A DNA stretch of 64,000 bases from the NCBI GenBank assembly GCA_031769625.1, contig JAUIMM010000121.1, positions 14,070,001 to 14,134,000 on the forward strand, written 5' to 3'. A program made the translations under genes and the position numbers. The notes below the pieces were generated by a model. That model was not told the DNA's origin, did not search any database, and was given only the letters and a program-made list of their open reading frames with translations. Of this stretch, positions 10,795 through 22,345 are shown one piece after another. The stretch's first letter is position 1. Every line of letters starts with the position of its first letter. The DNA comes from Taudactylus pleione (taxonomy: Eukaryota; Chordata; Amphibia; Anura; Myobatrachidae).

Positions 10795-11998
10795 CAGGGC
10801 TCGACAAATCCCGGGGGCCAGGTCACCATGGCTACCAGATTTTGTTGCCTGGCTACTAGATTTTGCAGTGAGGGAGGAAGCAGATTGTCATCAGCTGTGG
10901 CTTAGATTCGTGCCTATAGTATTGCGGTGTTCATATCATGCACAGGAGTACATGTGCTGAGTGTCGCCTGCGGTGACTGCTGTGCCTCTGTCCGTCCCGG
11001 CATGCACTGACGAGTGTCTACTGTCTCCTATCTCTGGCTGCATATAGCTCTCCGGTAGTAGGGTCTATGCGTGGCCAGGGATTGCGGAGCGGCTTCAGAG
11101 GGATAGTGATGTGACCATGAGGGGCAGGGGTTTTGTTGTACTTTCTGGCACCATTATTTTATGTGAAATGTGTATACAATAGAAATATGTAGCGCTCAAC
11201 TTACTGATACCTGGATGTTTCCTATTTTACCCTCTATCTACAAAAAATATGTTATTACTGATTAATTAATTTACAATGGGTCTATTGGATAAAGATGCCG
11301 GTAATACTATTAACCACACTCAGAGTGTGTGCCATAGACCATATAACACCGAAGTATAAATGCACATCTGTAAAACAACAACAACAACAAATAAACAGAA
11401 AAAGTATGGTGTAGCACTATGACCAATTTATTGTTGATAAATCGGGGGAAAAAAATGTGAAAAATAAAAATAGTTAGAAGATAGTTCGGATACTGAGTCT
11501 GTTAATGGAGAAGCTCAATGAATGCCAATAAGTCAGACTAGCAAATACTCAGCAGATTGCGGCGTCCCGCTAACCTGTTTGATGTAAGTAAGTGCACATA
11601 CCGTTGCAGCTGATGGTGTGATGATGGACGGTGGTCGGGGCTCCGGGTCAGGCTGGGTGTGGCTGTATCTCCGGTCTCAGCGCCAAGCCTGGTCACAGGC
11701 CTATCACCGGGATCAGGAGCTTCCAACTTGCCGGCTAGGTCTTATGTGAAATGTGGTCCATTATTACTGGAGGGTGGGGGCTGGAGCAGGGGACCTGTGC
11801 AGAGCAGTGAGGGGGCCTCCATTTTACTGTATCCATTCAACTGTGACCATTTTGTGGACTAGTATAGTGTGTATAATAGTTGCATAACACACAGAGCTGT
11901 GCTCCTCACTCACTCCTGTAACTTTTTTGCGGAGACGGTGGTCTGACTCCTACACTTTCACCTGGCTCCTGGATTTTAGAAAAATTTGTCAAGCCCTG
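10795..11998. mobile_element. Non-autonomous hAT element interrupted by a later insertion
   Basis: Left terminus CAGGGCTCGACAAAT and right terminus the complement of CAGGGCTTGACAAAT, 14 of 15 matching, followed inward by similar GGCCAGG/GAGCCAGG stretches. Flanking 8-mers CCTTAGGC (10787-10794) and CCATAGGT (11999-12006) agree at six of eight positions, consistent with an old 8-bp hAT target duplication. The interior holds no gene and was split by the insertion at 11173-11741. Confidence 0.75.
11173..11741. mobile_element. Insertion with 14-bp target duplication, probably retroposed
   Basis: Flanked on both sides by the identical 14-mer TTATGTGAAATGTG (11159-11172 and 11742-11755). That length fits target-primed retrotransposition rather than a hAT or Harbinger insertion. 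No poly-A tail or reverse transcriptase is visible; a short (CAA)n tract lies near 11375-11390. Family not identified. Confidence 0.55.
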
Positions 11999-12700
11999 CC
12001 ATAGGTCCCCATTATAAGATCACTTCCCCCCCCAGTGGAATTAGTCCCCCATGGAAAAAAGATCCTCAGTAGTATTGCACCTCCCACACTCACCTAATGG
12101 TAATATACGCCAGTGGCAGAGCACCAACCCCCGGAGAAAATGATACCCCCTCCTAATGTGCCGTAGCCCCACCCAACTCACCTTATTGCAGAAAATGGGG
12201 CAGGGGGGACTAATCACCCCTGCTGCAGCTGATCTCTGCACTGCATATGTGTGCTCCTAAGGGAACTATGTATCATCACACTTCTGTTACGGCACATGCC
12301 ATTCGCACTGCCTTCTTGGGCAAGATTTCAGGAGTGATATTGGTGGTCGAAGACCGCAACATCACTCCCGAGGGGTCGGAGCAGGAGGAGGAAATACGTT
12401 CCGCACATGTGCAGAACGGATTTCCTCCATAACAGATGGGGGTGCAGTGGATGGCACGTATGCTTCCAGCATAATTTTTGGGAGTGTAGAAAGATTCTGG
12501 AATATAAGTATCTCCTTCTTAAAATCATCTTTTGGACTCTAATTACAAAATGACCCAATTCCCATCTTATGTTGTAATTTTGATACCTGGGTTCGGACCT
12601 TGCCCAACATTACACCGCTTCTGACAGTTATTTTGACAGTGGCCAAAAAAGCAATTATTCGGAAATGTGTCTTCACAAATTGGGAGCTCCCTGCACATGG
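11999..12700. other. Unassigned sequence
   Basis: Mixed composition; no domain-bearing frame, no array and no terminal repeats recognised. Confidence 0.35.
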
Positions 12701-12709
12701 TATACAATT

Positions 12710-13720
12710 GGGCAGCCGGCTTCCCGACTGTCATATCCCGGCGAGGGATGAAATGCCGGGCGTCTAGACGCCTGACATTTCCCCGACGCCGGGAGACAGG
12801 CGCCCGGTATCCCGATCGAAGGGATGCCGGGCGCCGCAAGGGGGGGGTTAGGTTTAGGGCACCCGGGGGACTTAGAGTTAGGCACCCCCCCCCCAGAGGG
12901 TTAGGCTAGGGGGAGGGAGGGTTAGGCACCCCTGCGGGGGGACTTTGCGTTAGGCACCCCCCCCGGGGGACTTAGGTTTAGGCAGCGGAGAAGGGGAGGG
13001 TTAGGCACTTAGGCCCTCATTCAGAGGCGGTCGGAGGATGCAAGTGGTCTCTCTGAAACTAGGCGGCCGCTTGCATCCTGACCGCCCGCCTCTGTTTCGG
13101 TCGTTAGGCTGTGGGTTTACACCCACAGCTCTAACGACCGCTAGGGTGATGGTCGCGATGGTCATAGACCATCGCGACCATCGGGGCTTACGACGAGACC
13201 CTAGGGTAGGGTCTCACTTGTCGTAAGCCCCGGAGAGCTTCTGGCTCTGTCAGAGCCGGAAGCTCTCCACTGACATCACTAGTGATGTCAGTGGGGCCTC
13301 CCCCAAACGGCAGGCGTTCCCATGGGAACGCCTCCGTTTGGGCTGCCACCCCCCCGGCCCGCCTTCCAAACGGGGCGAACTGTCAATCAACATCGACAGC
13401 TAGCCCCCTTTGGAAAGAAACCCGCTACGACCGATAGCGCCATCGGTCGTAGCGGGTCTCACGCATGCACACGAAGGAGCCGGCTCCCTCGTGCGCATGC
13501 ACACTGGACTAGGGGAATGGTTAGGGTTGAGCACTGGGGGGTAGGGTTAGGTTTAGGGTGCAGAGAGCGGGAGGTTAGGTTTAGGCACTGGGGGGAAGTT
13601 AGGTTCAGGCATCGCGGAGGGAGAGGGACGGTTAGGATACCTACCAACAGGTTTCGGTATCCTAACTCTGACGGGACGCCGGCGTCGAGATTTTGACCGC
13701 CGGGATCACGAGCGCCAGGT
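12710..13720. mobile_element. CCCTAA-rich MITE, split by a palindromic MITE
   Basis: Ends carry CCGGGATATGACAG/GACCGCCGGGATC-type blocks; the interior is irregular GGTTAGG / GGTTTAGGCACC repeats on the plus strand. Related copies occur at 17425-17922, about 33838-34226, 46762-47178, 56878-57250 and 58284-58780, in both orientations. The copy here is interrupted from about 13015 to 13510. Boundaries are approximate. Confidence 0.6.
13015..13510. mobile_element. Serial-hairpin MITE (Harbinger-type terminus)
   Basis: Begins GGCCCTCATTCAG and consists of back-to-back hairpins: a GCAAG/CTTGC stem, the CTGTGGGTTTACACCCACAG hairpin, GATGGTCGCGATGGTCATAG with its mirror, a CTTACGACGAGACCCTAGGG stem, a GAGAGCTTCTGGCTCTG stem, a CACTGACATCACTAGTGATG stem and a GGCGTTCCCATGGGAACGCC palindrome. 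Same module order as 54149-54629. The right terminus is missing or degenerate. Confidence 0.7.
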
Positions 13721-14044
13721 TCCCATACCCATCCCCTTTAACAAACTTCTTAAGAGTCACAGGGCTGGTTCTAGACCAAGTGGAACCCAGGGCAAAATTC
13801 TCTTTTGCCCCCACCCCAACAATGGAAACAATACATCGATGGCTCCAATGTTTTATAATTTGATACCCATCCCTACTAGTAACTGTGATACCTCTCATAT
13901 TCTTTACCTCCTCATAACTCTGTGCCCCTTATACTGCATTCTTCGCCTCATAACTATGGACCTGATTCAGAGATGGATGCAATTCACATTGCTACTGCAT
14001 CTTTGGATGCAGCAGCAATGGGAAAATATGCTAATGTATGCAAA

Positions 14045-14085
<41 letters not shown>

Positions 14086-14720
14086 TACTATTGCACAAAT
14101 GCACCTGGTTTACAGAATAACATGGATTTATGGGTAAAGAGGGTATTGTATGCATACATAGAAAAGTCTGTAACTTTCGATTGGGGGGAGCTCCTATCTG
14201 AATACATAATAGGCATAGTTATAATTTACTTTTAGCATGATAAGATTATTTAAATTAGATAAAAGGAGCTCAGAGGGCGTATTTAGGGGACTAATATGAA
14301 GCTCATTAAATATCATAATTTTTTTGATGACTTGATTGTCCCTCTACAGCATCTGTAGCCCATAAATTCTGTTTGATACCTAAGGCTCCTTTAGTGTGGT
14401 GCGGTTTTGTTTGCTGGTAGTTGCAGAACAATAGATGGAAAAGAAACACTGATGTATGCAGAGGTAATAAATGTTTGTCAGTGCAGAAAGAGAAGTTGCG
14501 GTTCATAAAACAATGGCACTGGGAGTGGGTTGTCCCCATAATATCACAGGGAACCAATGTAGTAGATAGTAAACACATTGCTCCACCGGATATTCTTTCA
14601 GGAAACAATTCTGAGAATTAGGGAAGATGCAGACAAATTGGCTGTGAAACTGAAGGCAACATCCATGCTTGTATGCACAGGGCAAAAGAGACTGGTCAGT
14701 CAGTCAGGAGTCGGTTAGCG
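13721..14720. other. Unassigned sequence with TA microsatellite
   Basis: Contains a (TA)n tract at about 14050-14081. Otherwise AT-rich, with no domain-bearing frame or clear terminal repeats. Confidence 0.4.
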
Positions 14721-15600
14721 GTGTATGTGGTCACACGCATACATCGCTAATGTAAATGTATGGTCCAGGTGCCGTTTTGTTTTTTTGCCAAGACCCGGGG
14801 ATGCTACGAAGACCGGCGCCAGGATGGAGGTGAGTATAGGATCTTTTTTCACAGGTACTCCCATTGGATTTCTACGTGTAGAAGGGGACCGATCGTCAGG
14901 CAGCAGGTATGTGTGAGTGGGGTAGGTGTATGTAATAAAATTATACTTTCTACGGTGTGTGTGGTTTGTGGTTTTTTAACTATTTTTTGTTACATCGGGT
15001 GTATGGGTGCTGGCCACCTGCTGGCACTTATAGTTCCACAAGTGCCAAAGGGCAGGCATGGTGGCACCTGTAGTTCCAAACAATAGTTTATTACTATTCA
15101 CATTACTATTACCTCTGTACCTTCAGCCCAGGGGTGCAGCGAAGAGCACCGGGCTTCAGACTAAGCCTGGGGTGCACGGGAGAGGGGGTCCCCACCTCCC
15201 CTGAGATCCTCGGTTTGGGCTGACCAGCTTGGGGTGATAATGCTTAGGCTGGGGTGACCTGGTGATAGGGTCCCCTAGCTGTGGCATTACACCCCGGCCA
15301 GATTTGACTTCGGTGCTGGTTTTAAAAACAGGGACCCTTACACAATTTTTTCCCCTCTATTTTTAAAACCAGGACTGGTCAGCAGCCAGGTGTTGGTTCC
15401 TAAAATTCGGGGGATTCTTTAGAACCAGGACTGGCTAAGGTGCCCTGGGCTGGTTAAGCATTTTGGGGGGGGACCCTACGTCATTTTTAAAAAAAATATC
15501 CTTTTTTTACAGGTACAACACACAAGCAGCCTTCACATATCTCACTGATATGTGCAGGCTGCTAGTTCGGGAGAGTTTGGCAGAGAGAAAACACTACAAT
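14721..15600. repeat. Unclassified interspersed repeat
   Basis: Contains short phrases common in vertebrate interspersed repeats (TGGCACTTATAGTTCCACAA, GGTGGCACCTGTAGTTCC) and a hairpin-like pair of GGTTTTAAAAACAGGGACCC / TTTTTAAAACCAGGACTGG at 15313-15380. The 15190-15300 part resembles the centre of 3011-3885 (CACCCCAGCC...CTGGT in reverse). Not assigned to a family. Confidence 0.35.
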
Positions 15601-15748
15601 CTCGGGTGAGTAATCTCTATCTTAACTTGCTACGCGGGGGAGATATCTCGATCTGCTTCACCATCGGCCAACTCGGTCACAGCTAAATTCACTTCTTAGT
15701 AAATTTTTGTGTTTCAGAAGCATCAAATCACCTGAGATTCGGCGATGC

Positions 15749-15820
15749 ATATCGAGTGGAATGAAAAAACTCGATCAGACTTGATATCGAGTGGAATGAA
15801 AAAACTTGATCAGACTTGAT
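15749..15820. repeat. 35-bp tandem duplication
   Basis: The unit ATCGAGTGGAATGAAAAAAC...GATCAGACTTG occurs twice in direct succession with one difference. The sequence around it (15600-16160) is otherwise unassigned. Confidence 0.85.
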
Positions 15821-16162
15821 TCTTTGTAAATTTACCCCACGGTGTGGGGTGAGCCTGAGATTCACATGGGAGGGTGAGGCTGAGAGACACAGGGGGAAGG
15901 GATGAGGCAGTAATTAATTATGTTTCCTAGACAGTGTACTTTATTTTATATTTAATTTTCATTTTACATGCTCCCTGCGACTTTATTACTTATGAATTAC
16001 ATAGCCATGTACTGTATTAGTGTGTATTGCATACTGCTTTCAAAAATTCTGAAATGCATATTACATTTGTAAACAGTCATCAATGTGCTTCAAATTAGCT
16101 CCCAAAACACCAACTTTAAACTGGCCATACACATTACATTAGTGTAAGCTGATCATGAGTTA

Positions 16163-16644
16163 GGGCCTGATTCAGAAATGACGATATTCTCGCAGTTGAG
16201 TGATTATCGGTACTCTGCGCATGCGTCTGAGTCGTTCTGCACATACGACAAGTTTCATTACCGTTTTCACTCATCGTGAGGATTTAATTGCAAAGTGATT
16301 GATAGGCAGGGACCACATGTGGGCGATAACGGGGGTGGCAACTAAAATGCAGATCGTTTTTGGGGCGTGTATCATCCTGCTACTGTGATGGCGTAAGCAG
16401 TAAAAATGGCTTTGGTGTTTCAGTTCTGGTGGCCATTTTGAGTTACCACAGGGTTACTCAGAATTCTGATAATGGACTGATCTGCGACCGATGCTGCGTC
16501 ATTGTACGCAGTCGCTTGGATTTGCAAAGCCTCCTATGGGTGTCTCAATACAAACCCCAGCAGCTACATTTGCATATTTTTGCACAGCCGCTGTGTACAA
16601 ATTCGAAGCAGTGGTGACATTAGCGTACATCTTTGAACCAGGCC
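16163..16644. mobile_element. PIF/Harbinger-type MITE with TTA target duplication
   Basis: Starts GGGCCTGATTCAGA and ends TTTGAACCAGGCC, with TTA on both sides (16160-16162 and 16645-16647). A 3-bp TTA/TNA duplication is the hallmark of PIF/Harbinger elements. Terminal repeats are degenerate but alignable; 482 bp, non-coding. Confidence 0.7.
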
Positions 16645-16704
16645 TTAGTGATGTGTTGAAAAACCAGAGCTGGGACCCCCACAAATCCTGATCCCCTCAC
16701 ATAT

Positions 16705-16795
16705 TTGCTATATACTGTATACAGGAGGTGTAGCTATATACTGTATACAGGAGGTGTATCTATGTACTATAATGCATATGCATTATAGTACATAG
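16705..16795. repeat. Tandem duplication followed by a perfect palindrome
   Basis: A unit containing TATATACTGTATACAGGAG is duplicated at 16707-16758, and a perfect 36-bp palindrome centred on GCATATGC follows at 16760-16795 (arm CTATGTACTATAATGCAT). Strong cruciform potential. No element ends recognised around it. Confidence 0.8.
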
Positions 16796-17218
16796 CTTAT
16801 CAGTGTAATTCATAGGTATATATTAATTTTCAGTTGCACAAGGAAATGAGTTAATTTTCTACTTACCTACCCACAATAAGGGATTTGTTTCTGTATTGCA
16901 AGCTTTCTTGATTACCACAAATATATATAAGGAAATAATTTAGATTGTATTCTCCTTTGAGCAGGGTTCCCATTTCTATTGTGTCCCTATGTTCTGTGAT
17001 ACACTTGTGTAATTGTTATAGTGGCCTCTATGCATATATTGCAGCCTCTGTATAGACATTTGCATTGTATGAATATGTAATAACAGTACAGTATAACTCA
17101 TTTTGTGGAAAGACAATTGATTTTATTTCTGATTATGATGTCTGTCACCAGCGTTTTGTAAAACAAGCATTGCATTTTCCTCCCATTATATACAGTATCC
17201 CTCCTTTTTTGACTTGAA

Positions 17219-18050
17219 GATTGTGTATTTGTATTTTTTCTAAAAAAAAATCATAAAAACAGCTGAAATCATATAATTTGGGCCTGTTTTTGTTTGTACA
17301 GTATTATTAACCTCAATAACATTTATTTCCAGTCAGTTTTGACCACCTCACAGCTCACAATATTGATTTCTTCCAGTTTAGGGCAAAACGTTTCACCAAG
17401 CTAGCTAGCTGACTAAGCTAAGCGGTATATGTTTAAGATGCCGGCGGATGGGATCTCGGACTTTGATATACTGTACCGACACCGGAATGCCAACGCCCGG
17501 CATAATGCCGATGCTGCAATGCCGAACATATAAGCATACCGATGTCCGGCATCCCGAAAGTCAGGCTGCGGCCGGCGAGGGGGGGGTTAGGTTTAGGTAC
17601 CTCCCTGAGTGGGTTAAGTACCCTCCTGGAAGGGTTAGGCTGCGGAGAGGGTGGGTTAGGCAACATCGGTGGGAGGTTAGGGTTAGGCACACCCCAGGGA
17701 GGGTTAGGTTTAGGGTGTGGGAAGGGGGAATTAGGGTTAGGCACCATTGGTGGGAGGTTAGGGTTAGGCACCACTAGGGGGAGTTTATCGTAAGGCACAA
17801 CCAAAGGAGGGGGGAGGGTTAGGGTACTTACTTTACTCTGCCGGATTTCTGCACGATCGAGATGCTGGCTTCGGTTTTTCAACCACTGGCATCTCATACA
17901 CCGGCATATCATACCCAACCCACTAAGCGACAGCACTGGGCATCACAGACGTGGCAGTTCAGCTTCCAACATGGCACATCTAGGAAACAAGAGTGGCACA
18001 GCAGTGGCAGACAGTATGGCAGTTTATTAAACTATACGCCTTCATAGAGA
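17219..18050. mobile_element. Fragment related to the left end of the 22862-28338 hAT
   Basis: The part 17240-17424 aligns by eye with about 22990-23172: CATAAAAACAGCT.AAATCA, TATTATTAACCTCAATAAC and GACTA.GCTAAGCG occur in the same order. After the insertion at 17425-17922 the homology resumes (CTAAGCGACA..., then GTGGCAGACAG.ATGGCAG). The terminal bases are missing, so this is a truncated relative. Confidence 0.65.
17425..17922. mobile_element. CCCTAA-rich MITE inserted in hAT fragment
   Basis: Flanked by the 7-mer CTAAGCG on both sides (17418-17424 and 17923-17929), and the hAT-related sequence is continuous once the insert and one repeat are removed. The interior is GGTTAGG / GGTTAGGGTTAGGCACC-like repeats on plus. 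This is the best-delimited copy of the family in the window and suggests a 7-8 bp target duplication. Confidence 0.75.
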
Positions 18051-18927
18051 AACCAAGAATGTTTTTATTAATCAAGAACTAGATCAGAGACCCGAAGGAG
18101 ATGGAGTCTGTTTATGGAGGTGAAGGTAGGAAAAGGTAGGAAGTATTGATTAGTTTGTAAATATATAAAAAAAAATTTGATTATGAAGAAAATGCATGAG
18201 GGAGGATCAATGTAGGATCAAGTTCCTCAGTTCCTGAAAGACATCTTTGATCTGGAGAAGGTTCGCTATTTGAGTGTGGAGAGTTTGTCAGAATATATTA
18301 TACAGTGTCTGCATCATTGCACATGCTTGGGGCGTATATGGGAGCAGCTTGGGGCATATATGGGAGCAGGCTCACTGAAGCCCACTTGTGTCCAATCCTA
18401 TGTGAACCAACCACCTAAAACCTGATCACCTGAGTGACATCTGTAGAGCACCTGTCACTAACACACAGTGAGGGCAGCCATATTGTGCCACACTCTGATT
18501 GAATATTGATTCACCCCATATACGCTGTATATTTTGTATACATCTAATATAAATGCGGTGGCCTTGTTTGTGGAGTTGCTAAATAGTACACACTGTAAAA
18601 AGACGTTTACTTTGTGCTCAGGGATGTTGTTGGGGATAATGGGACCAAGACTTCCTGTTTACATCAGAGAAAAGCAGCCTGTAGCTCTTTGGCTGAATTA
18701 CAACGCCCAGCATCCGTGCTGTTTGCCAGGCCTGCTTGAGGATGTTTTTCAACAACGCGTGGAGTGCCTCAGGATACCTCAGCATGCTTTACGCACAGTA
18801 TGTACCATGTAAATATTTATGTATGTGACCAATATACACAACTAATTTTTGTATTCAACGTATTTGCATTTTATTGCACACATCCTGGCAGGAAGATGCT
18901 CTGTGCTGCGGATCATATTTCTGGTCT
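18051..18927. other. Unassigned sequence
   Basis: Includes a repeat-like phrase near 18690-18790 (AATTACAACGCCCAGCAT, GTGCCTCAGGATACC) and a 20-bp direct duplication of GGGGC.TATATGGGAGCAG at 18330-18368. No gene supported. Confidence 0.35.
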
Positions 18928-18935
18928 CTCGCATG

Positions 18936-20550
18936 CAGTGGCGTCACGCAGGGGGGTCGAGCAGGACGTGTGCCCTGGGTACCGTGGGGGGCACCGCCGG
19001 CCACGGTACCGGCCCGCCTTAGTTAGGCAGTATAGCATCGACCGCAGTGTGTGCAGTGAGCACTACACATTTACACAGGACTGGCACTAGGCTTCCCTGT
19101 GCCGGTCCTGTCCTACACAGCCAAGCCCCTTCCCTCCCCCTGAGTGCTTGCCCAATAGTGTCAGGAGGAGGGTGGGAGGTGGGCTCAGGCTGTGCTAACA
19201 CACACAGCGCCGCCAGCCCGGCAGCGATGTGTGTTTACCAGCAGCCAATGAGAGTCAGACGACTCTCATTGGCTGCTGCTGCTGCACACACATCTCCGCC
19301 GAGCGGCAGCGATGTGTGTGTGAATCAGCAGCCAATGAGAGTCAGACAGACTCTCATTGACTGCTGCAGTACCCACTGCAAGAGCCGGGCTGGAGCTCAC
19401 TCATGAGCTCCGCCTTCCGGCTCATGCAGTGGGTAATGGGAGAGACGTCATGACGTCTCTCCCATAATGCTGAGTGCGCCAGTCTGGGAGGACTGACTTG
19501 CGGCGGGAGCGGTGTCCAGAGCCAGAGCGTGGATTCAAGTTAGTGTTTTTTGTTTTTTTTTAACGTGTATGCATTAATGGGGTCACAAAGGAGGAGGGGT
19601 GGCTACTACTGGCGGCACCATTACTGGAGGGGTAACCTCTACTGGGGTGGGGCACTACTGGTGTCTACTACTGGGGGCACTTCATCAGGAGGGGGAACCT
19701 CTACTGGGGACTACTACTGGGGGGGGGGCACTATATAAGAGGCTTACTACTAGGGGCACTGCACTGGGAGGACCACTACTGGGGGCAATAATAGGAAGGA
19801 CCACTACAGGGGCATTGGATAGGGGTGATCACTACTTTATAAGGGGCACTGTATAAGGGGGAACACTACAGGGGCACTGGATGGGGGGGTAACATTACTG
19901 GGAGCACTGCATGGGGGGGACTACTGCTGGGGGCACCACTATATAAGGGGTTACTGCTAGGGGCACTGCACTGGGGGGAAAACTACTGGGGGCACTAAAT
20001 AGAGAGGACCACTACAGGGGGCACTGGATAGGGGAGATCACTACTGGGGGCCTGCATAAGGGGGACCACTACTGGGGGCACTGCATAGGGGGAACTACTA
20101 CTGGGGGCACTGCATAAGGGGGGTACCACTACTGGGGCACTGCATTGCGGGGACTGCTACTGGGGGAACACTACTGGGGGCACTTCATAGGGGGGACCAC
20201 TACATGGGGCACTGCATAGGGGGAGACCACTACTGGGGGCACTGAATAAGGGAAACTAATGGGGGGCTGTATAAGGGGGACCACTACTGGGGGTACTGTA
20301 TAAGGGGCACTACTATGGGCCTGCATAAGAGGGACCATAATTGGGGACAATGCATACTGGGGGTACTGTATAAGGGGCACTACTGGAGTTAAGGTGCATA
20401 TGGATAGGAATGTTCTGAGTGACGATAAAGGCGTGTGTGTCATGTTGACATGCCCATTTTAAAGTGACCACAGCCATTTTTCCGCACAAGAGGGGGGGGG
20501 CTTCATTTTCAAATTTGCCCTGAGCTCCAAATACCCTAGTTACTCCACTG
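18936..20550. mobile_element. Non-autonomous hAT with minisatellite core
   Basis: Left end CAGTGGCGTCACGC..., right end the complement of CAGTGGAGTAACTAGGG, the classic hAT terminus; flanked by a perfect 8-bp target duplication CTCGCATG (18928-18935 and 20551-20558). The 1,615-bp element has two mirrored GACTCTCATTG segments at 19259-19361, then a long minisatellite. A truncated relative lies at about 29735-30443. Confidence 0.9.
19590..20400. repeat. Minisatellite of 27-31 bp inside hAT
   Basis: Irregular copies built from GGGGGCACTGCATAGGGGG and ACCACTACT; some units carry TATAAGGGG instead. The same unit makes up the array at 29880-30260 in the related fragment, so the array travels with this hAT family and has expanded differently in each copy. 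Confidence 0.88.
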
Positions 20551-21023
20551 CTCGCATGACACCCACCGTCTACATTATCCAGTTATTCCGCTTAGAGTCA
20601 CCTACATACAATGGAGGCAGGCGTTTATTGAGCTGAACTGTTATTTGTACCAGCCTTTCAATTCACCAGGGTCCTGAGGCAACCGGTAGGGGTGGGGGGA
20701 GAGGAGCAATTAAAAAAAAACTGGATAAATTGGAAAATCTATAATGTTTTGCCCACCCAATCAACTTGGTGGTTCAAAAATTCAAAAAAAAATGAAAGGG
20801 GCATGCAGGAGATGCTGTCTGTGTGCCATAACAATTTCTGGACATTTTTGGGATTCATCAACTGCATGTAGAAGATTTCAGTGGCTGTGGCACTGCAACT
20901 TCCAACATGGCACATCTAGGAAACAAGAGTGGAACTGCAGTGGCAGACAGGATGGCAGTTTAATAAACTGTAAAAATGTTTGTCGTCTATACAAAAACAC
21001 ATTCAGCAATGCCCCAAACAGTG

Positions 21024-21215
21024 CACAGTACTTATATGGATACACTGGGGTATGGCCTGCAGCATCACAGTACTTATATGGATACACTGGGATACGGCCT
21101 GCAGCGTCACAGTACTTATATGGATACACTGGGATACGGCCTGCAGCGTCACAGTACTTATATGGATACACTGGGATACGGCCTGCAGCGTCACAGTACT
21201 TATATGGATACACTT
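21024..21215. repeat. 42-bp tandem repeat
   Basis: Four to five copies of a unit with CACAGTACTTATATGGATAC and GGCCTGCAGCGT; the central copies are almost identical, indicating recent expansion. Confidence 0.92.
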
Positions 21216-21249
21216 ATATGTTTTTTTTTAACTTTTCTTTTTTAATGTT

Positions 21250-21730
21250 TTTAACACTGGAGCAGATGGACAATGGATAGGTGCGTCTGTAGCACTGGAG
21301 CAGATGGACACCAGACAGGTGCGTTGGCAGCACTGGAGCAGATGGACAACAGACAGGTGTGTTGGCAGCACTGGAGCAGATGGACAACAGACAGGTGTGT
21401 TGGCAGCACTGGAGCAAATGGACACCGGACAGATGCGTTGGCAGCACTGGAGCAGATGGATACCGGACAGGTGCATCGGTAGCACTGGAGCGGATGGACA
21501 CCGGGCAGGTGCGTTGTCAGCACTGGAGCGGATGGACACTAAACATGTGCGTCGGCAGTACTGGAGCAGATGGACGCCAGACAGGTGCGTCAGCAGCACT
21601 GGAGCAGATGGACACCTGCGTCGGCAACACTGGAGTGGATGGACACTGGACAGGTGTGTCGGCAACACTGGAGCGGATGGACACCGGACAGGAGCGTCGG
21701 CAGCACTGGAGCAGATGGACACTGGACTAG
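21250..21730. repeat. 38-bp tandem repeat
   Basis: About twelve copies of a 38-bp unit with CACTGGAGCAGATGGACAC and ACAGGTGCGT(T/C)GGCAG. Because 38 is not a multiple of 3, all three frames stay open through it, giving spurious repeated proteins. The array resumes in degenerate form at 22345-22545 beyond the inserted MITE. Confidence 0.92.
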
Positions 21731-22345
21731 AGACCTCATTCAGAGTCGGTCGAAGCGGCCGCACGGTCGTACGCCACCGATGTTCGCTATACTGCGCATG
21801 AGTAAAGTTCGCAATGCGCGTGCGCAAACTAGCTGCTACGATCAGAAATTTCTCTCTCCTTGAACACAGCCAGGTCGGTAGTTTGAGTGACAGATGGAGG
21901 CGTTTGTGGGTGGTAACAGGGGAAGGTGCTTGAAAATGGGGGAGTGGAGATCCGAACGCAGGCGTGCCTCATTATGCGAACGGCGTTTTATGGGAGTGCA
22001 TATGGATTACGGGAGTGCATAATTAACAAAGTAGCGTCATGGCACATGTGACATGGGAGATTTTTACACTGACATGATCGTAGAGCTTAAGAGAGGGTAA
22101 CCTTAAGCTCTACGACCAGTTCCGATGGTTCCCGATGGTCTCGATTAATCCTTATATGCCCGGAGATGACGTGTAATGCGTACGAGAAGGGGGCGTATTT
22201 TTTTGTCTTCCGACCGCTTCCTCCCCTTGGTCGGTCAGTTACCGATTCAAACTTAGGGACGCTACTTGCGAGGGAATCATGTGCATATCCGGCCCCTTTT
22301 CCCGTACGACCGTGCGGCCGCTTCGACCGACTCTGAATGAGGGCC
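21731..22345. mobile_element. PIF/Harbinger-type MITE in minisatellite
   Basis: Long terminal inverted repeats of about 40 bp: the left end CCTCATTCAGAGTCGGTCGA continues to GCGGCCGCACGGTCGTACG, mirrored at 22305-22343. Interior blocks (GGGAAGGTGCTTGAAAATGG, GCGTTTTATGGG.GTGCATA) are shared with 32004-32593 and 36376-36973, so all three are one subfamily. Exact ends and target duplication are not resolved. Confidence 0.8.

Noticed and set aside
12840..13010. Interstitial telomere repeat
   Set aside because: The GGTTAGG-like runs are irregular, mixed with GCACCCCC, and recur in six elements with shared inverted ends, so they belong to a MITE family rather than to a telomere relic.
21250..21730. 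CRISPR array
   Set aside because: The repeat is contiguous without unique spacers and the setting is eukaryotic transposons; the same holds for the arrays at 21024-21215, 26640-27800 and 63311-63495.
21228..21827. Repeated cysteine/serine protein of about 200 residues
   Set aside because: A 38-bp unit keeps every frame open on both strands; no start context or domain.
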